NCBI GenBank assembly: GCA_963823215.1
Contig: CAWGKT010000003.1
Location: 124,001-188,000 of the forward strand
Direction of reading: 5' to 3'
From: CAIWHR01 sp963823215
GTDB lineage: Bacteria > Pseudomonadota > Gammaproteobacteria > Burkholderiales > Casimicrobiaceae
DNA length: 64,000 nt
Numbering within the stretch: the first letter of the stretch is position 1; every line of letters begins with the position of its first letter. The notes beneath the pieces are model-generated. The model ran no database searches, was not told the DNA's origin, and worked only from the letters and a program-made list of their open reading frames with translations. The position numbers and the translations under genes are program-made. Shown one piece after another: positions 43,385-52,362 of the stretch.

Positions 43385-44761
43385 ATGATGGATACGGCGA
43401 CCGCCGCGCGCGCGGTGCACGGCCGGATGCTGGGCGCGAACGTGCGCTTCGCGCGCGTGGCCACCGACACGCGCACGCTGGTGCCGGGTGATCTGTTCGT
43501 GGCGATCAAGGGCGAGCGTTTCGACGGGCACGATTTCGTGGGCATCGCGTTCGAACGAGGTGCAGCCGCCGCGCTCGTCGCCGCGGACCGCGCCGGAGCG
43601 CTCGCGGGGAATCTCATCGCGGCGCCGGACTCGCTCGCGGCGCTGGGAGCGCTGGCGGCGCACTGGCGGACCCGGTTCACCGCTCCGGTGATCGTCGTCG
43701 TCGGCAGCAACGGCAAGACGACGGTCAAGGAAATGCTGGCGGAGATCCTGCGGGCGCACTACGGCGCAGCGCATGTGCTCGCGACTGAAGGCAATCTCAA
43801 CAACGCGATCGGCCTGCCGCTGACGCTGCTGCGGCTGCGCGCCGGGCACGAGGTCGCCGCAATCGAGCTCGGCATGAACCACCCCGGCGAGACGGCGGAG
43901 CTCGCCGCCATCGCGCAGCCTACCGTGGCCCTGATCAACAACGCGCAGCGCGAGCACCAGGAATTCATGCGGAGCATCGCCGAGGTTGCGGCCGAGCACG
44001 CCGCGCTCATAGGCGCGCTGCCCGCCGGCGGCACGGCAGTGCTGAATGCCGACGACCCCAGCGTCGAGGTATGGCGTGCCGCCGCGCGCGCGCGCGCCGG
44101 TGTGCGCGTGATCGAGTTCGCGCTCGATCATCCGGCGGCGGTCCGTCTGCGCGGTGAATTCGCGCCCGCCGGCGGCCCCGTGGCGTTCGCCACGCCCGCC
44201 GGCGATACCGTGGCACGGCTTGCAGCGCCGGGACGCCATAATGTGTCGAATGCGCTCGCCGCGGCCGCGGCGGCGCTTGCAGTCGGCATACCGCTTTCCG
44301 CCGTCGTGCGCGGCCTCGAGGCTTTTCGTCCGGTCGCGGGCCGCCTCGTCGCACTGCGATCCGGCGCGGGCGCCACTGTCCTCGACGACACCTACAACGC
44401 GAACCCGGATTCGGTGCGGGTCGCGATCGACGTTCTCGCCGCGGCGCTGCCACCGCGCTGGCTGGTCCTCGGCGACATGGGCGAAGTCGGAGACAGCGGC
44501 CCGGAGTTCCACCGCGAGGTCGGTGCGCACGCACGGGACGCCGGCGTCGACCGGCTGCTGACGGTCGGCGCGCTCGCGGCGGAGAGTGCGGCGGCATTCG
44601 GGGACGGCGCGGAGCACTTCGCGGCGGTCGATGCGCTCGCCGCGCATGTTGCAGCGACCGCCCGCGCCGGCACGACCGTGCTCGTCAAGGGCTCGCGGTT
44701 CATGCGGATGGAACGGGTGGTCGCCGCGTTGTGCGGCCCCGTGGCGGGAGGGGCGCACTGA
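43385..44761 (+). CDS. murF: MurF, UDP-MurNAc-pentapeptide synthetase
   Basis: A 458-residue ligase adding D-Ala-D-Ala to the UDP-MurNAc-tripeptide. The motifs are VATDTRTLVPGDLFVAIKGE, the ATP loop VVGSNGKTTVKEML (about 105-118), EGNLNNAIGLPLTLL, ELGMNHPGE and VLDDTYNANPDS. Two adjacent ATGs (43385, 43388) follow GGAGGGTGG; either may start. It overlaps mraY by one base. Confidence 0.95.
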   Translation: MMDTATAARAVHGRMLGANVRFARVATDTRTLVPGDLFVAIKGERFDGHDFVGIAFERGAAAALVAADRAGALAGNLIAAPDSLAALGALAAHWRTRFTAPVIVVVGSNGKTTVKEMLAEILRAHYGAAHVLATEGNLNNAIGLPLTLLRLRAGHEVAAIELGMNHPGETAELAAIAQPTVALINNAQREHQEFMRSIAEVAAEHAALIGALPAGGTAVLNADDPSVEVWRAAARARAGVRVIEFALDHPAAVRLRGEFAPAGGPVAFATPAGDTVARLAAPGRHNVSNALAAAAAALAVGIPLSAVVRGLEAFRPVAGRLVALRSGAGATVLDDTYNANPDSVRVAIDVLAAALPPRWLVLGDMGEVGDSGPEFHREVGAHARDAGVDRLLTVGALAAESAAAFGDGAEHFAAVDALAAHVAATARAGTTVLVKGSRFMRMERVVAALCGPVAGGAH

Positions 44762-45912
44762 TGCTGCTCTGGCTGACCGAGACGCTGGCGAAGGATGTGC
44801 GCGCCTTCAACGTGTTCGGCTACCTCACGCTGCGCGCCGTGCTCGCTTGCATGACGGCGCTCTTCATCTCGTTCATCGTCGGTCCGAAGGTCATCGCGTG
44901 GCTCACCCGGATGAAGATCGGCCAGGCCGTGCGCAGCGACGGCCCGCAGACGCATCTCGCCAAGGCCGGCACGCCGACGATGGGCGGCGCGCTGATCCTC
45001 GTTTCGATCACGGCGACGACGCTCCTCTGGGGCGATCTCGAGAACCGCTTCGTGTGGGTGACGCTGCTCGTGACGGTCGGCTTCGGCACGATCGGCTGGG
45101 TCGACGATTATCGAAAGGTCGTCCACGCCAATCCGAAGGGCCTGTCGGCGCGCAGGAAACTCCTCTGGCAATCGGTGATCGGATTGGTCGCCGCGGTCTA
45201 CCTTGCGTTCTCGGTTTCCGCGCCGGACAACGCGCGCTTCATCCAGATGTTCCTCGCGTGGATCGGCAGTGGCTTCAACCTCGACCTGCCGCCCAAGGCG
45301 GACCTCATCGTCCCGTTCGTCAAGACGGTCTCGTACCCGCTCGGCGTCTGGGGCTTCATCGCGCTCACGTACTTCGTGATCGTGGGGACCAGCAACGCCG
45401 TCAATTTGACGGACGGCCTCGACGGCCTCGCGATCATGCCTACCGTGATGATCGGCGCGGCGCTCGGGATATTCGCCTACGTGAGCGGCAACGCGATCTT
45501 CGCCCGGTACCTGCAGTTTCCGTACATCCCCGGCGCGGGCGAGCTCGCCGTGATCTGCGGCGCCATGGCGGGCGCCGGACTGGGCTTCCTCTGGTTCAAC
45601 GCATATCCGGCGGAAGTGTTCATGGGCGACGTCGGTGCTCTCGCGCTGGGCGCCGCACTCGGCACGATCGCGGTGATCGTCCGGCAGGAGATCGTGCTCT
45701 TCATCATGGGCGGCGTGTTCGTCGTCGAGACGCTGTCCGTGATGATCCAGGTCGCTTCGTTCAAGCTCACGGGCAAGCGCGTGTTCCGGATGGCGCCCAT
45801 CCACCACCACTACGAACTCAAGGGCTGGAAGGAGAACCAGGTCGTCGTCCGCTTCTGGATCATCACGATGCTGCTCGTGCTGTTCGGTCTTTCCACGCTG
45901 AAGCTGAGATGA
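44761..45912 (+). CDS. mraY: MraY, phospho-MurNAc-pentapeptide transferase
   Basis: A 383-residue polytopic enzyme making lipid I from UDP-MurNAc-pentapeptide and undecaprenyl phosphate. About ten membrane segments are visible. Catalytic and signature motifs are GTPTMGG, TIGWVDDYRKV, SNAVNLTDGLDGLA, WFNAYPAEVFMGDVG and APIHHHYELKGW. The start overlaps murF. The usual short spacing to murD is replaced by a 288-base tandem repeat. Confidence 0.96.
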   Translation: MLLWLTETLAKDVRAFNVFGYLTLRAVLACMTALFISFIVGPKVIAWLTRMKIGQAVRSDGPQTHLAKAGTPTMGGALILVSITATTLLWGDLENRFVWVTLLVTVGFGTIGWVDDYRKVVHANPKGLSARRKLLWQSVIGLVAAVYLAFSVSAPDNARFIQMFLAWIGSGFNLDLPPKADLIVPFVKTVSYPLGVWGFIALTYFVIVGTSNAVNLTDGLDGLAIMPTVMIGAALGIFAYVSGNAIFARYLQFPYIPGAGELAVICGAMAGAGLGFLWFNAYPAEVFMGDVGALALGAALGTIAVIVRQEIVLFIMGGVFVVETLSVMIQVASFKLTGKRVFRMAPIHHHYELKGWKENQVVVRFWIITMLLVLFGLSTLKLR

Positions 45913-46198
45913 ACGACCCCCACGCTCACTTTGTGCGGCTGCGCCGCATCCCGCTGCGCGGGACCAGCCTTCGGCTGTCCTGCGGCCTTCGGCCTGGTGT
46001 TCGCTGCCCCCCGCGGGGGCGCACAGCGCCCTTCGGGCGGCCGGGCGGGCGCTGGAACGACCCCCACGCTCACTTTGTGCGGCTGCGCCGCATCCCGCTG
46101 CGCGGGACCAGCCTTCGGCTGTCCTGCGGCCTTCGGCCTGGTGTTCGCTGCCCCCCGCGGGGGCGCACAGCGCCCTTCGGGCGGCCGGGCGGGCGCTG
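45911..46198 (+). repeat. Perfect tandem duplication, 2 x 144 bp, of a multi-hairpin repeat element (A, B)
   Basis: Copies at 45911-46054 and 46055-46198 are identical as read. Each contains small UUCG-type hairpins (AGCCTTCGGCT, GGCCTTCGGCC), a GC hairpin (CCCCCCGCGGGGG), and ends in CAGCGCCC, 15 bases, GGGCGCTG. The last unit folds as an 8-bp stem with an inner CGG-GCGG-CCG hairpin. The element fills the mraY-murD gap and supplies no clear ribosome-binding site for murD. Confidence 0.92.
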
Positions 46199-46201
46199 AT
46201 C

Positions 46202-47666
46202 ATGGACTACACGGGACGCCACGCCGTCGTGCTGGGACTCGGGCTCACCGGGTTCTCGCTCGCGCGCCATCTCGCGGCGCACGGGGCGATTGTGCGCGTT
46301 GCGGACACCCGGCCGACGCCGCCGTTCGCGGCGAAGCTCGCGGCGATGCTGCCGGGCATCAAGGTGGCTGCGGGACCGTTCGCCGCGCACACATTTGCCG
46401 GCGCCGATCTGGTTGCGATCAGTCCCGGCATCGCCAAGGACCAGCCGGCAATCGCGGCGGCAGTTGCCGGCGGCGCCGAGCTCGTCGGCGACATCGAGCT
46501 CTTCGCCCGCGCGCTGCCGCCGGAGCAGAAGGTGCTGGCGGTCACGGGCTCGAACGGCAAGTCGACCGTAACCGCGCTGACCGGCGCGCTTTGTCGCGCC
46601 TCCGGTCTCACGACCATCGTCGCCGGCAACATCGGCGACGCCGTGCTCGATACGCTGCCGGCGGGCAATGATTGGAACGACCCCCACGTTCGCTCCGCTC
46701 GCTGCGCCACGGGGGGGCGCACAGTGCCCTTCGGGCGGCCGGGCGGGCACTGGCCGGACGTCTACGTGCTCGAGCTGTCGAGCTTCCAGCTCGAGACGAC
46801 CTCCGCGCTCGTGCCGACCGCGGCCGCGGTGCTCAACGTCACGGACAACCATCTCGACCGGTACGCCGGCATGGACGAGTACGCGGCCGCCAAGGCGCGC
46901 ATCTTTCACGGTGGCGGCATCCAGGTGCTGAACCGGGACGATCCGCGTTCCCTTGCGCTCGGCATCCCCGGGCGCGTCGTGCAGACCTACGGCGGCGGCG
47001 TACCCGAATCGGAGGAGGCCTGGGGCCTCGTCGATCGCGGGGCAGCGCGCGACGGGCAGCCGGAGACTTGGCTTGCGCGAGGAGGCGCGCTGCTCGTTCC
47101 CGCATCGGACCTGAAGCTCGTCGGGCGCCACAACGCGCTGAACGCGCTGGCAGCGCTGGCGCTTGCCTCTGCGGTCGCGAAGATCGATCACACGCTGCTC
47201 GCCGCTCTCGCCCGCTTCGAGGGGCTCCCGCATCGGATGCAGAAGGTCGCCGAGGCGGGCGGCGTGCTGTTTGTCGACGATTCGAAAGGCACGACGGTGG
47301 CCGCGACCCGCGCGGCGCTCGCGGGCCTTTCCCGGCCCGTGGTGCTGATCGCGGGAGGTGACGGCAAGGGTCAGGATTTCGGACCGCTGGCGGCTTCCGT
47401 GGACGAGCGCTGCCGGGCGGTGGTGCTGATCGGCCGCGACGCCCCGATGATCGAGCGCGCGCTCGCGGGAACTGCGGCGGTCATCGAATGCGCCGGGAAC
47501 ACTCGACGTGGCCGTCGCGCGCGCGGTGCAGATGGCGAAGCCGGGCGATGCCGTCGTGCTCTCGCCGGCATGCGCCAGCCTCGACCAGTTCGCCAACTAC
47601 GTCGAGCGCGGCGAGCAATACCGGCGCTGCGTGCTCGCGCAACTTGCCGAGGGTGCCCATGCCTAG
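46202..47666 (+). CDS. murD: MurD, UDP-MurNAc-L-Ala--D-Glu ligase (in-frame repeat insertion; one frameshift)
   Basis: A cytoplasmic ligase adding D-glutamate, about 487 residues when joined. The motifs are VLGLGLTGFSLARHL, VTGSNGKSTVTALTG (ATP loop), YVLELSSFQLETT, LNVTDNHLDRY, LPHRMQKV, FVDDSKGTTV and IAGGDGKGQDF. About 26 residues (WNDPHVRSARCATGGRT and on) between the GNIGDAVLD strand and PDVYVLELSS have no counterpart in the family and are encoded by a repeat element. At 47498-47499 an extra A (GGGAACA for GGGACA) shifts the frame. The true C-terminus (VLSPACASLDQFANYVERG) lies in the next frame and ends at 47666, overlapping ftsW by 8 bases. Confidence 0.92.
46674..46752 (+). repeat. 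Hairpin repeat element inserted in frame within murD (C)
   Basis: A shortened copy of the 144-bp element: the ACGACCCCCACG start, a degenerate GC hairpin, then CAGTGCCC, the identical 15-base centre, and GGGCACTG. Compared with the upstream copies, the C-to-T change in one arm is matched by G-to-A in the other, so the stem is preserved. It adds about 26 codons. Confidence 0.88.
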
Positions 47667-48903
47667 GGACTCCGTGGCGACCGGCGCACTGCGCCCGCTC
47701 GGCATGCTGAAGGCGTTCGGCTCGATCGGTGCGCTGCCGCAAAACCCGCGGTCGATGCTGGTCTACGATGCGTCGCTCGCCTGGGCCGCGATCCTGCTGC
47801 TCGCCATCGGACTCGTGATGGTCTACTCGTCGTCGATCGCCATGGCCGAGGCGTCGACCCATGCGGGATTGCGCTCGTGGTACTTCCTCGCGCGGCACGC
47901 GATGTTCCTCGCCGCAGGCGCCGTCGCCGCGTTCGTCGCGTTCCAGGTCCCGATGAAAGTCTGGCAGCGGCTGGCGCCCTGGATCTTCCTGGGCGGCGCC
48001 GCGTTGCTCGCGCTCGTGTTCGTGCCGGGCATCGGCAAGTCGGTCAACGGCTCGCGACGCTGGCTTTCGCTTGTGGTAGTAAACCTCCAACCTTCCGAAT
48101 TCGTGAAGCTCGCGGTCGTGCTGTATGCCGCGAGCTACGCCGTGCGCAAAGCGGCGTTCCTGCACGCCGAGCAGCCGCTCTCCCAGACGCTGGTCAAGGG
48201 CTTTCTGCCCCTGTTCGCGGTCATGGTGGCGATCAGCCTCCTCCTCCTGTTCGAGCCGGATTTCGGGGCGCTCGTCGTCATCGTGGCGATCGCGTTCGGC
48301 ATCCTGTTCCTGGGCGGCCTCGACTGGCGGCTCTTCCTCGGGCTCCTGCTGCTGCTGCCGCTGGGTCTGTCGGCGATACTCGTCGCGGCGCCGTACCGGA
48401 TGCAGCGGCTCGTCGCGTTTCTCGACCCCTGGTCGGATCCATTCGGCAAGGGCTACCAGCTGTCCCATTCACTGATCGCCTTCGGCCGCGGCGAGTGGCT
48501 CGGCGTGGGGCTGGGCTCCTCGGTCGAGAAGCTCCTCTACCTGCCGGAAGCGCATACCGATTTCCTCCTCGCCGTGATCGCCGAGGAGCTCGGATTTGCC
48601 GGTGTGCTGGTGGTGATCGGGCTGTTCGTGTGGCTGCTGTTTCGCACCTACGCGATCGGACGGCAGGCGGCTCGTCTCGAGCGGCCGTTCGCCTCGCTGG
48701 TGGCGCTGGGCATCGGTGTCTGGATCGGCGTGCAGGCGCTCATCAACATCGGCGTGAACATGGGCGTGCTGCCGACCAAGGGCCTTACGCTGCCTCTGCT
48801 GTCATTCGGCGGGTCCGGCATCGTCGCGAATTGCCTCGCGCTGGCGATCCTGCTGCGCGTCGATTACGAGAACAGGCGCCTGCTCCGGGGGTTCACCGTA
48901 TGA
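47659..48903 (+). CDS. ftsW: FtsW, septal peptidoglycan glycosyltransferase
   Basis: A 414-residue SEDS-family polymerase with about ten membrane segments, working with FtsI. The motifs are VMVYSSSIAMAE, GSRRWLSLVVVNLQPSEFVK, LLLFEPDFGALVVI, PYRMQRLVAFLDPWSDPFGK, GYQLSHSLIAFGRGEWLGVG, EAHTDFLLAVIAEELGFAGV and LLSFGGSGIVANC. ATG 47659 overlaps the corrected end of murD. Confidence 0.95.
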   Translation: MPRDSVATGALRPLGMLKAFGSIGALPQNPRSMLVYDASLAWAAILLLAIGLVMVYSSSIAMAEASTHAGLRSWYFLARHAMFLAAGAVAAFVAFQVPMKVWQRLAPWIFLGGAALLALVFVPGIGKSVNGSRRWLSLVVVNLQPSEFVKLAVVLYAASYAVRKAAFLHAEQPLSQTLVKGFLPLFAVMVAISLLLLFEPDFGALVVIVAIAFGILFLGGLDWRLFLGLLLLLPLGLSAILVAAPYRMQRLVAFLDPWSDPFGKGYQLSHSLIAFGRGEWLGVGLGSSVEKLLYLPEAHTDFLLAVIAEELGFAGVLVVIGLFVWLLFRTYAIGRQAARLERPFASLVALGIGVWIGVQALINIGVNMGVLPTKGLTLPLLSFGGSGIVANCLALAILLRVDYENRRLLRGFTV

Positions 48904-48976
48904 GCGCCGCCGGGCCGTCCCAAGGCGCGAATTCCTCCCTCTCGGAGGGACGGCGCGCAGCGCCAAGGGTGCACCA
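48904..48976 (-). repeat. Two-hairpin repeat element between ftsW and murG (D)
   Basis: On the minus strand: GCGCC, 15-base centre TTGGGACGGCCCGGC, GGCGC (48928-48904). It is preceded by a GC hairpin, TCCCTCC-GAGA-GGGAGGA type, at about 48931-48950. The inner pair C/G of other copies is replaced by G/C here (GGG-ACGG-CCC), a compensatory change. It fills the 73-base gap before murG. Confidence 0.75.
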
Positions 48977-50059
48977 ATGACCGGCACCGTGATGATCACT
49001 GCCGGAGGCACCGGTGGCCACGTCTTTCCGGGGCTCGCCGTCGCGGCGAAGCTCGTCGGGCGCGGCTGGCGCGTGTTCTGGCTTGGCACGCGCGACGGCA
49101 TGGAAGGGGCGCTCGTGCGTCAGCACGGCGTCGAGTTCGAGGGCGTGGCGTTCGGCGGGGTCCGCGGCAAAGGATGGAAGACTGCCTTGTTCGGGCCGCT
49201 CGCGCTGCTCGCCGCGTGCTGGCAGAGCGTGAAGATCATCCGCCGCCGTGCACCGGACGTCGTGCTGGGATTCGGGGGCTTCGCGTCCTTCCCGGGTGCG
49301 CTCGCGGGCGTCGCGCTCGCGCGGCCGCTGGTGTTGCACGAGGCCAACGCGATCGCGGGACTCGCGAATCGCGTGCTCGCCTACGCGGCCGACCGGATCC
49401 TGCTCGGCTTCCCGGATGCGCTGCGCGGCCGGCACGCGACGAAGGTGGAGTGGGTCGGCATTCCGGTGCGCGACGCGATCGGTCGCGTGTCGTCCCCCGC
49501 GGCTCGGTTCGCCGGCCGCTCGGGTCCGTTGCGGCTGCTCGTCGTCGGCGGCAGTCTCGGCGCAGCGGCGATCAACCGTTGCGTGCCGCAGGCGCTCGCG
49601 CTAATGCCCGCGGCTGCGCGCCCGCAGGTCGTGCATCAATCCGGAGCGCGGCATGTCGACGCGTTGCGCGCCGCCTACGAGCAGGCGGGGGTCGCGGCGC
49701 AGTGCGTGCCGTTCATCGAGGACATGGCGGCGCGCTATGCCGAGGCCGACGTCGTGCTCTGCCGGGGCGGCGCCATCACGGTTGCCGAGCTGGCGGCGGC
49801 CGGCGTGGCGTCGATCATCGTTCCGCTGCCGGGCGCCATCGCCGACGAGCAGAGCGCGAACGCGAAGCTTCTGGTCGATGCGGGCGCAGCGTTCGCCATG
49901 GCGCAGGACGAGCTCACGGCCGGCGCGCTTGCCGTGCATCTGAAAGCGCTGACGCGTTCGCGGTTGCTTGCGATGGCGACTGCCGCGCGAGCGCTCGCGC
50001 GCGTCGATGCGGCAGACCGTGTCGCCGATGCCTGTGTTGCGCTGCGAGCGCGCCCATGA
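48977..50059 (+). CDS. murG: MurG, lipid II synthase (GlcNAc transferase)
   Basis: A 360-residue peripheral membrane GT28 glycosyltransferase adding GlcNAc to lipid I. The motifs are ITAGGTGGHVFPGLAVA, GFGGFASFPGALAGV, HEANAIAGLANRVLA, VVGGSLGAAAINRCVP and VVLCRGGAITVAELAAAG with PGAIADEQSANA. Normal length. It overlaps murC by ATGA. Confidence 0.96.
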   Translation: MTGTVMITAGGTGGHVFPGLAVAAKLVGRGWRVFWLGTRDGMEGALVRQHGVEFEGVAFGGVRGKGWKTALFGPLALLAACWQSVKIIRRRAPDVVLGFGGFASFPGALAGVALARPLVLHEANAIAGLANRVLAYAADRILLGFPDALRGRHATKVEWVGIPVRDAIGRVSSPAARFAGRSGPLRLLVVGGSLGAAAINRCVPQALALMPAAARPQVVHQSGARHVDALRAAYEQAGVAAQCVPFIEDMAARYAEADVVLCRGGAITVAELAAAGVASIIVPLPGAIADEQSANAKLLVDAGAAFAMAQDELTAGALAVHLKALTRSRLLAMATAARALARVDAADRVADACVALRARP

Positions 50060-51445
50060 AGCACAAGGTCAGGCGCGTCCACTTCGTCGGTATCGGCGGT
50101 GCCGGGATGAGCGGCATCGCGGAAGTGCTCGCGACGCAGGGCTACCAGGTCTCCGGGTCCGATCTCGGCGCGAGCGCGGTCACCGCGCGCCTCGCGCGAC
50201 TCGGCGTCACCGTCGCCATGGGCCATGCGGCGGCGAATATCGTCGGCGCCGACGTGGTCGTCGTGTCGACGGCGATCGCGCCCGACAATCCCGAAGTCGT
50301 GGCGGCGCGCCAGAACGGAGTTCCGGTCGTGCCGCGCGCGCTGATGCTGGCCGAGCTGATGCGCCTGAAGGAGGGCATCGCCGTCGCCGGTACGCACGGC
50401 AAGACGACGACGACGAGCCTGATCGCGTCGGTGCTGGCGGAAGGCGGCCTCGATCCGACCTTCGTGATCGGTGGCCGGCTCCTGTCCGCGGACGCCAACG
50501 CCCGGCTCGGCAAGGGTGATTTCCTCGTCGCGGAGGCCGACGAATCCGACGCGTCGTTCCTCTACCTGACGCCGGCGCTCGCCGTGATCACCAACATCGA
50601 CGCCGATCACATGGAAGCCTACGGCCACGACTTCGATCGTTTGCAGCGCGCTTTCGTCGATTTCGCGCAGCGGTTGCCGTTCTACGGCGTCGCGGTGCTG
50701 TGCGTCGACGATCGCCCATGTGCGCGCGATCCTGCCCGCGATCACCAAGCCGATCGTGACCTACGGGACCGCCGCGGATGCGCACATCCGGGCCATCGAC
50801 GTCGCGAACCACGGCGGCCGGATGCGGTTCGCCGCCTGCTCCGCGGGGACGCCGCGACCTCGCCGGTGGAGCTCAACCTGCCTGGCATGCACAACGTGCG
50901 CAATGCGCTCGCCGCCATCGCGATCGGACGCGAGGTCGGCGTCGCCGATGCGGCGATCGCGAAGGCGCTCGCGGAATTCCGCGGTGTCGGCCGCCGCTTC
51001 CAGCGGCATGGCGAGCACGCGGCGGAAGGGCGGCGGCGCCTGGACGCTGATCGACGACTACGGCCACCACCCGACCGAGATGGCCGCGACGATCGAGGCT
51101 GTGCGCGGCAGCTTCCCCGGCCGCCGGCTCGTGCTCGCGTTCCAGCCGCACCGCTATACGCGCACGCGCGACCTCTTCGAGGACTTTGTGAAAGTGCTCT
51201 CGACGGTCGACGCGCTCCTGCTGACCGATGTCTACCCTGCGGGCGAATCGCCGATCGTGGCGGCGGACGGGCGCGCGCTTGCCCGTGCGGTCCGCGTCGC
51301 CGGCAAGGTCGAGCCGGTGTTCGTCGAGTCTGTGGCGGAGCTGCCGGCGGCGATTCGCGCCCTCGCGCGTGATGGCGACGTCGTGGTCACGATGGGCGCG
51401 GGCTCGATCGGGCAGGTTCCCGGCATGTTCATGGGCCCCGCATGA
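50056..51445 (+). CDS. murC: MurC, UDP-MurNAc--L-Ala ligase (three frameshifts)
   Basis: It adds L-alanine to UDP-MurNAc, about 460 residues when joined. The motifs are HFVGIGGAGMSGIAEVL, VAGTHGKTTTTSLIASVL (ATP loop), VAEADESDASFLYL, NIDADHMEAYGHDFDRL, LNLPGMHNVRNALAAIAI, LIDDYGHHPTEMAATI and FQPHRYTRTRDLFEDF. Frame changes occur at 50712 (one extra base: GACGATCGCC), at about 50826-50832 (one base missing or two extra) and at 51028-51030 (GGG for GG). Each restores continuous homology. An essential gene broken three times in 1.4 kb argues for sequence error, not decay. It overlaps murG and murB by 4 bases each. Confidence 0.93.
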
Positions 51446-52362
51446 TGATGAGCGAGCCGCTGACATTCACGGCGCTGCGCGGCACGCTGGCGCGCGACGT
51501 TCCGCTCGCGCGCCATACGAGCTGGCGTTGCGGCGGCCCGGGCGACCGCGTCTATGTGCCGGCCGATCGCGAGGACCTTGCGACTTTCATCCGGCAGCTG
51601 CCGCCAGGCGAGCCGCTAACGGCGATCGGGCTGGGCAGCAATCTGCTCGTGCGCGATGGCGGCATCCGCGGGACCGTCGTCGTGCTGCACGCTGCGCTCA
51701 ATGCACTCGAGCTGCAGGGCGGACTGATCTACGCCGAAGCCGGCGTCGCGAGCCCCAAGGTCGCCCGCTTCGCGGCGACGCACGGCTACGCCGACGCCGA
51801 ATTCCTGGCCGGCATTCCCGGCACCGTCGGTGGTGCATTGGCGATGAACGCGGGTTGCTACGGGGGCGAGACATGGCGCTTCGTGGCGCGCGTTGAAGTC
51901 CTGACCCCCGCCGGGATGCTCGAGCAGCGGCTGCCCGCGGCGTACGCAACCGGATACCGCTCGGTGCGCCGTGCCGACGGCGGCGCGCCCGACGGCATCT
52001 TCACTGCGGCATGGTTCGCGTTTCCGCAGGGCGACAGCCGTGCCGCGCGCGCGAGGATCGCGGACCTGCTGCGGCGGCGCATCGCGACGCAGCCGCTTGA
52101 TCTGCCGAACGCCGGCAGCGTCTTCCGCAACCCGGCCGGCGACCACGCAGCGCGCCTCATCGAGAGCTGCGGGCTCAAGGGCTATGCCGTCGGTGATGCG
52201 CGCGTGTCCGAGAAGCACGCGAATTTCATCGTCAACCCGAAGGGCCGGGCGAAGGCCGTGGACATCGAGGCAATCATCGCGCACGTGCGCGCCGTCGTGC
52301 GGGCGCAGACCGGGGTCGATCTGGTACCGGAGGTTCAGGTGATAGGCGAACAGAAATCATGA
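51442..52362 (+). CDS. murB: MurB, UDP-N-acetylenolpyruvoylglucosamine reductase
   Basis: A 306-residue FAD enzyme reducing UDP-GlcNAc-enolpyruvate to UDP-MurNAc. The motifs are RHTSWRCGGPGDRVYVP, IGLGSNLLVRDGGIRG, FLAGIPGTVGGALAMNAGCY (FAD binding), GYRSVRR, and the catalytic Ser in PNAGSVFRNP with Glu in VSEKHANFIVNPKGRA. The short form lacking the extra loop is a type II (non-E. coli-like) MurB. It overlaps murC and ddl by 4 bases. Confidence 0.95.
   Translation: MMMSEPLTFTALRGTLARDVPLARHTSWRCGGPGDRVYVPADREDLATFIRQLPPGEPLTAIGLGSNLLVRDGGIRGTVVVLHAALNALELQGGLIYAEAGVASPKVARFAATHGYADAEFLAGIPGTVGGALAMNAGCYGGETWRFVARVEVLTPAGMLEQRLPAAYATGYRSVRRADGGAPDGIFTAAWFAFPQGDSRAARARIADLLRRRIATQPLDLPNAGSVFRNPAGDHAARLIESCGLKGYAVGDARVSEKHANFIVNPKGRAKAVDIEAIIAHVRAVVRAQTGVDLVPEVQVIGEQKS

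Noticed and set aside
46055..46199. The 48-residue repeated peptide encoded by the tandem repeat as a real protein
   Set aside because: It follows the mraY stop in another frame without a start or ribosome-binding site and reflects the nucleotide repeat only.
50056..51445. murC as a genuine pseudogene
   Set aside because: All motifs are present once single bases are corrected, the gene is essential, no second copy is in view, and similar one-base errors affect unrelated genes.
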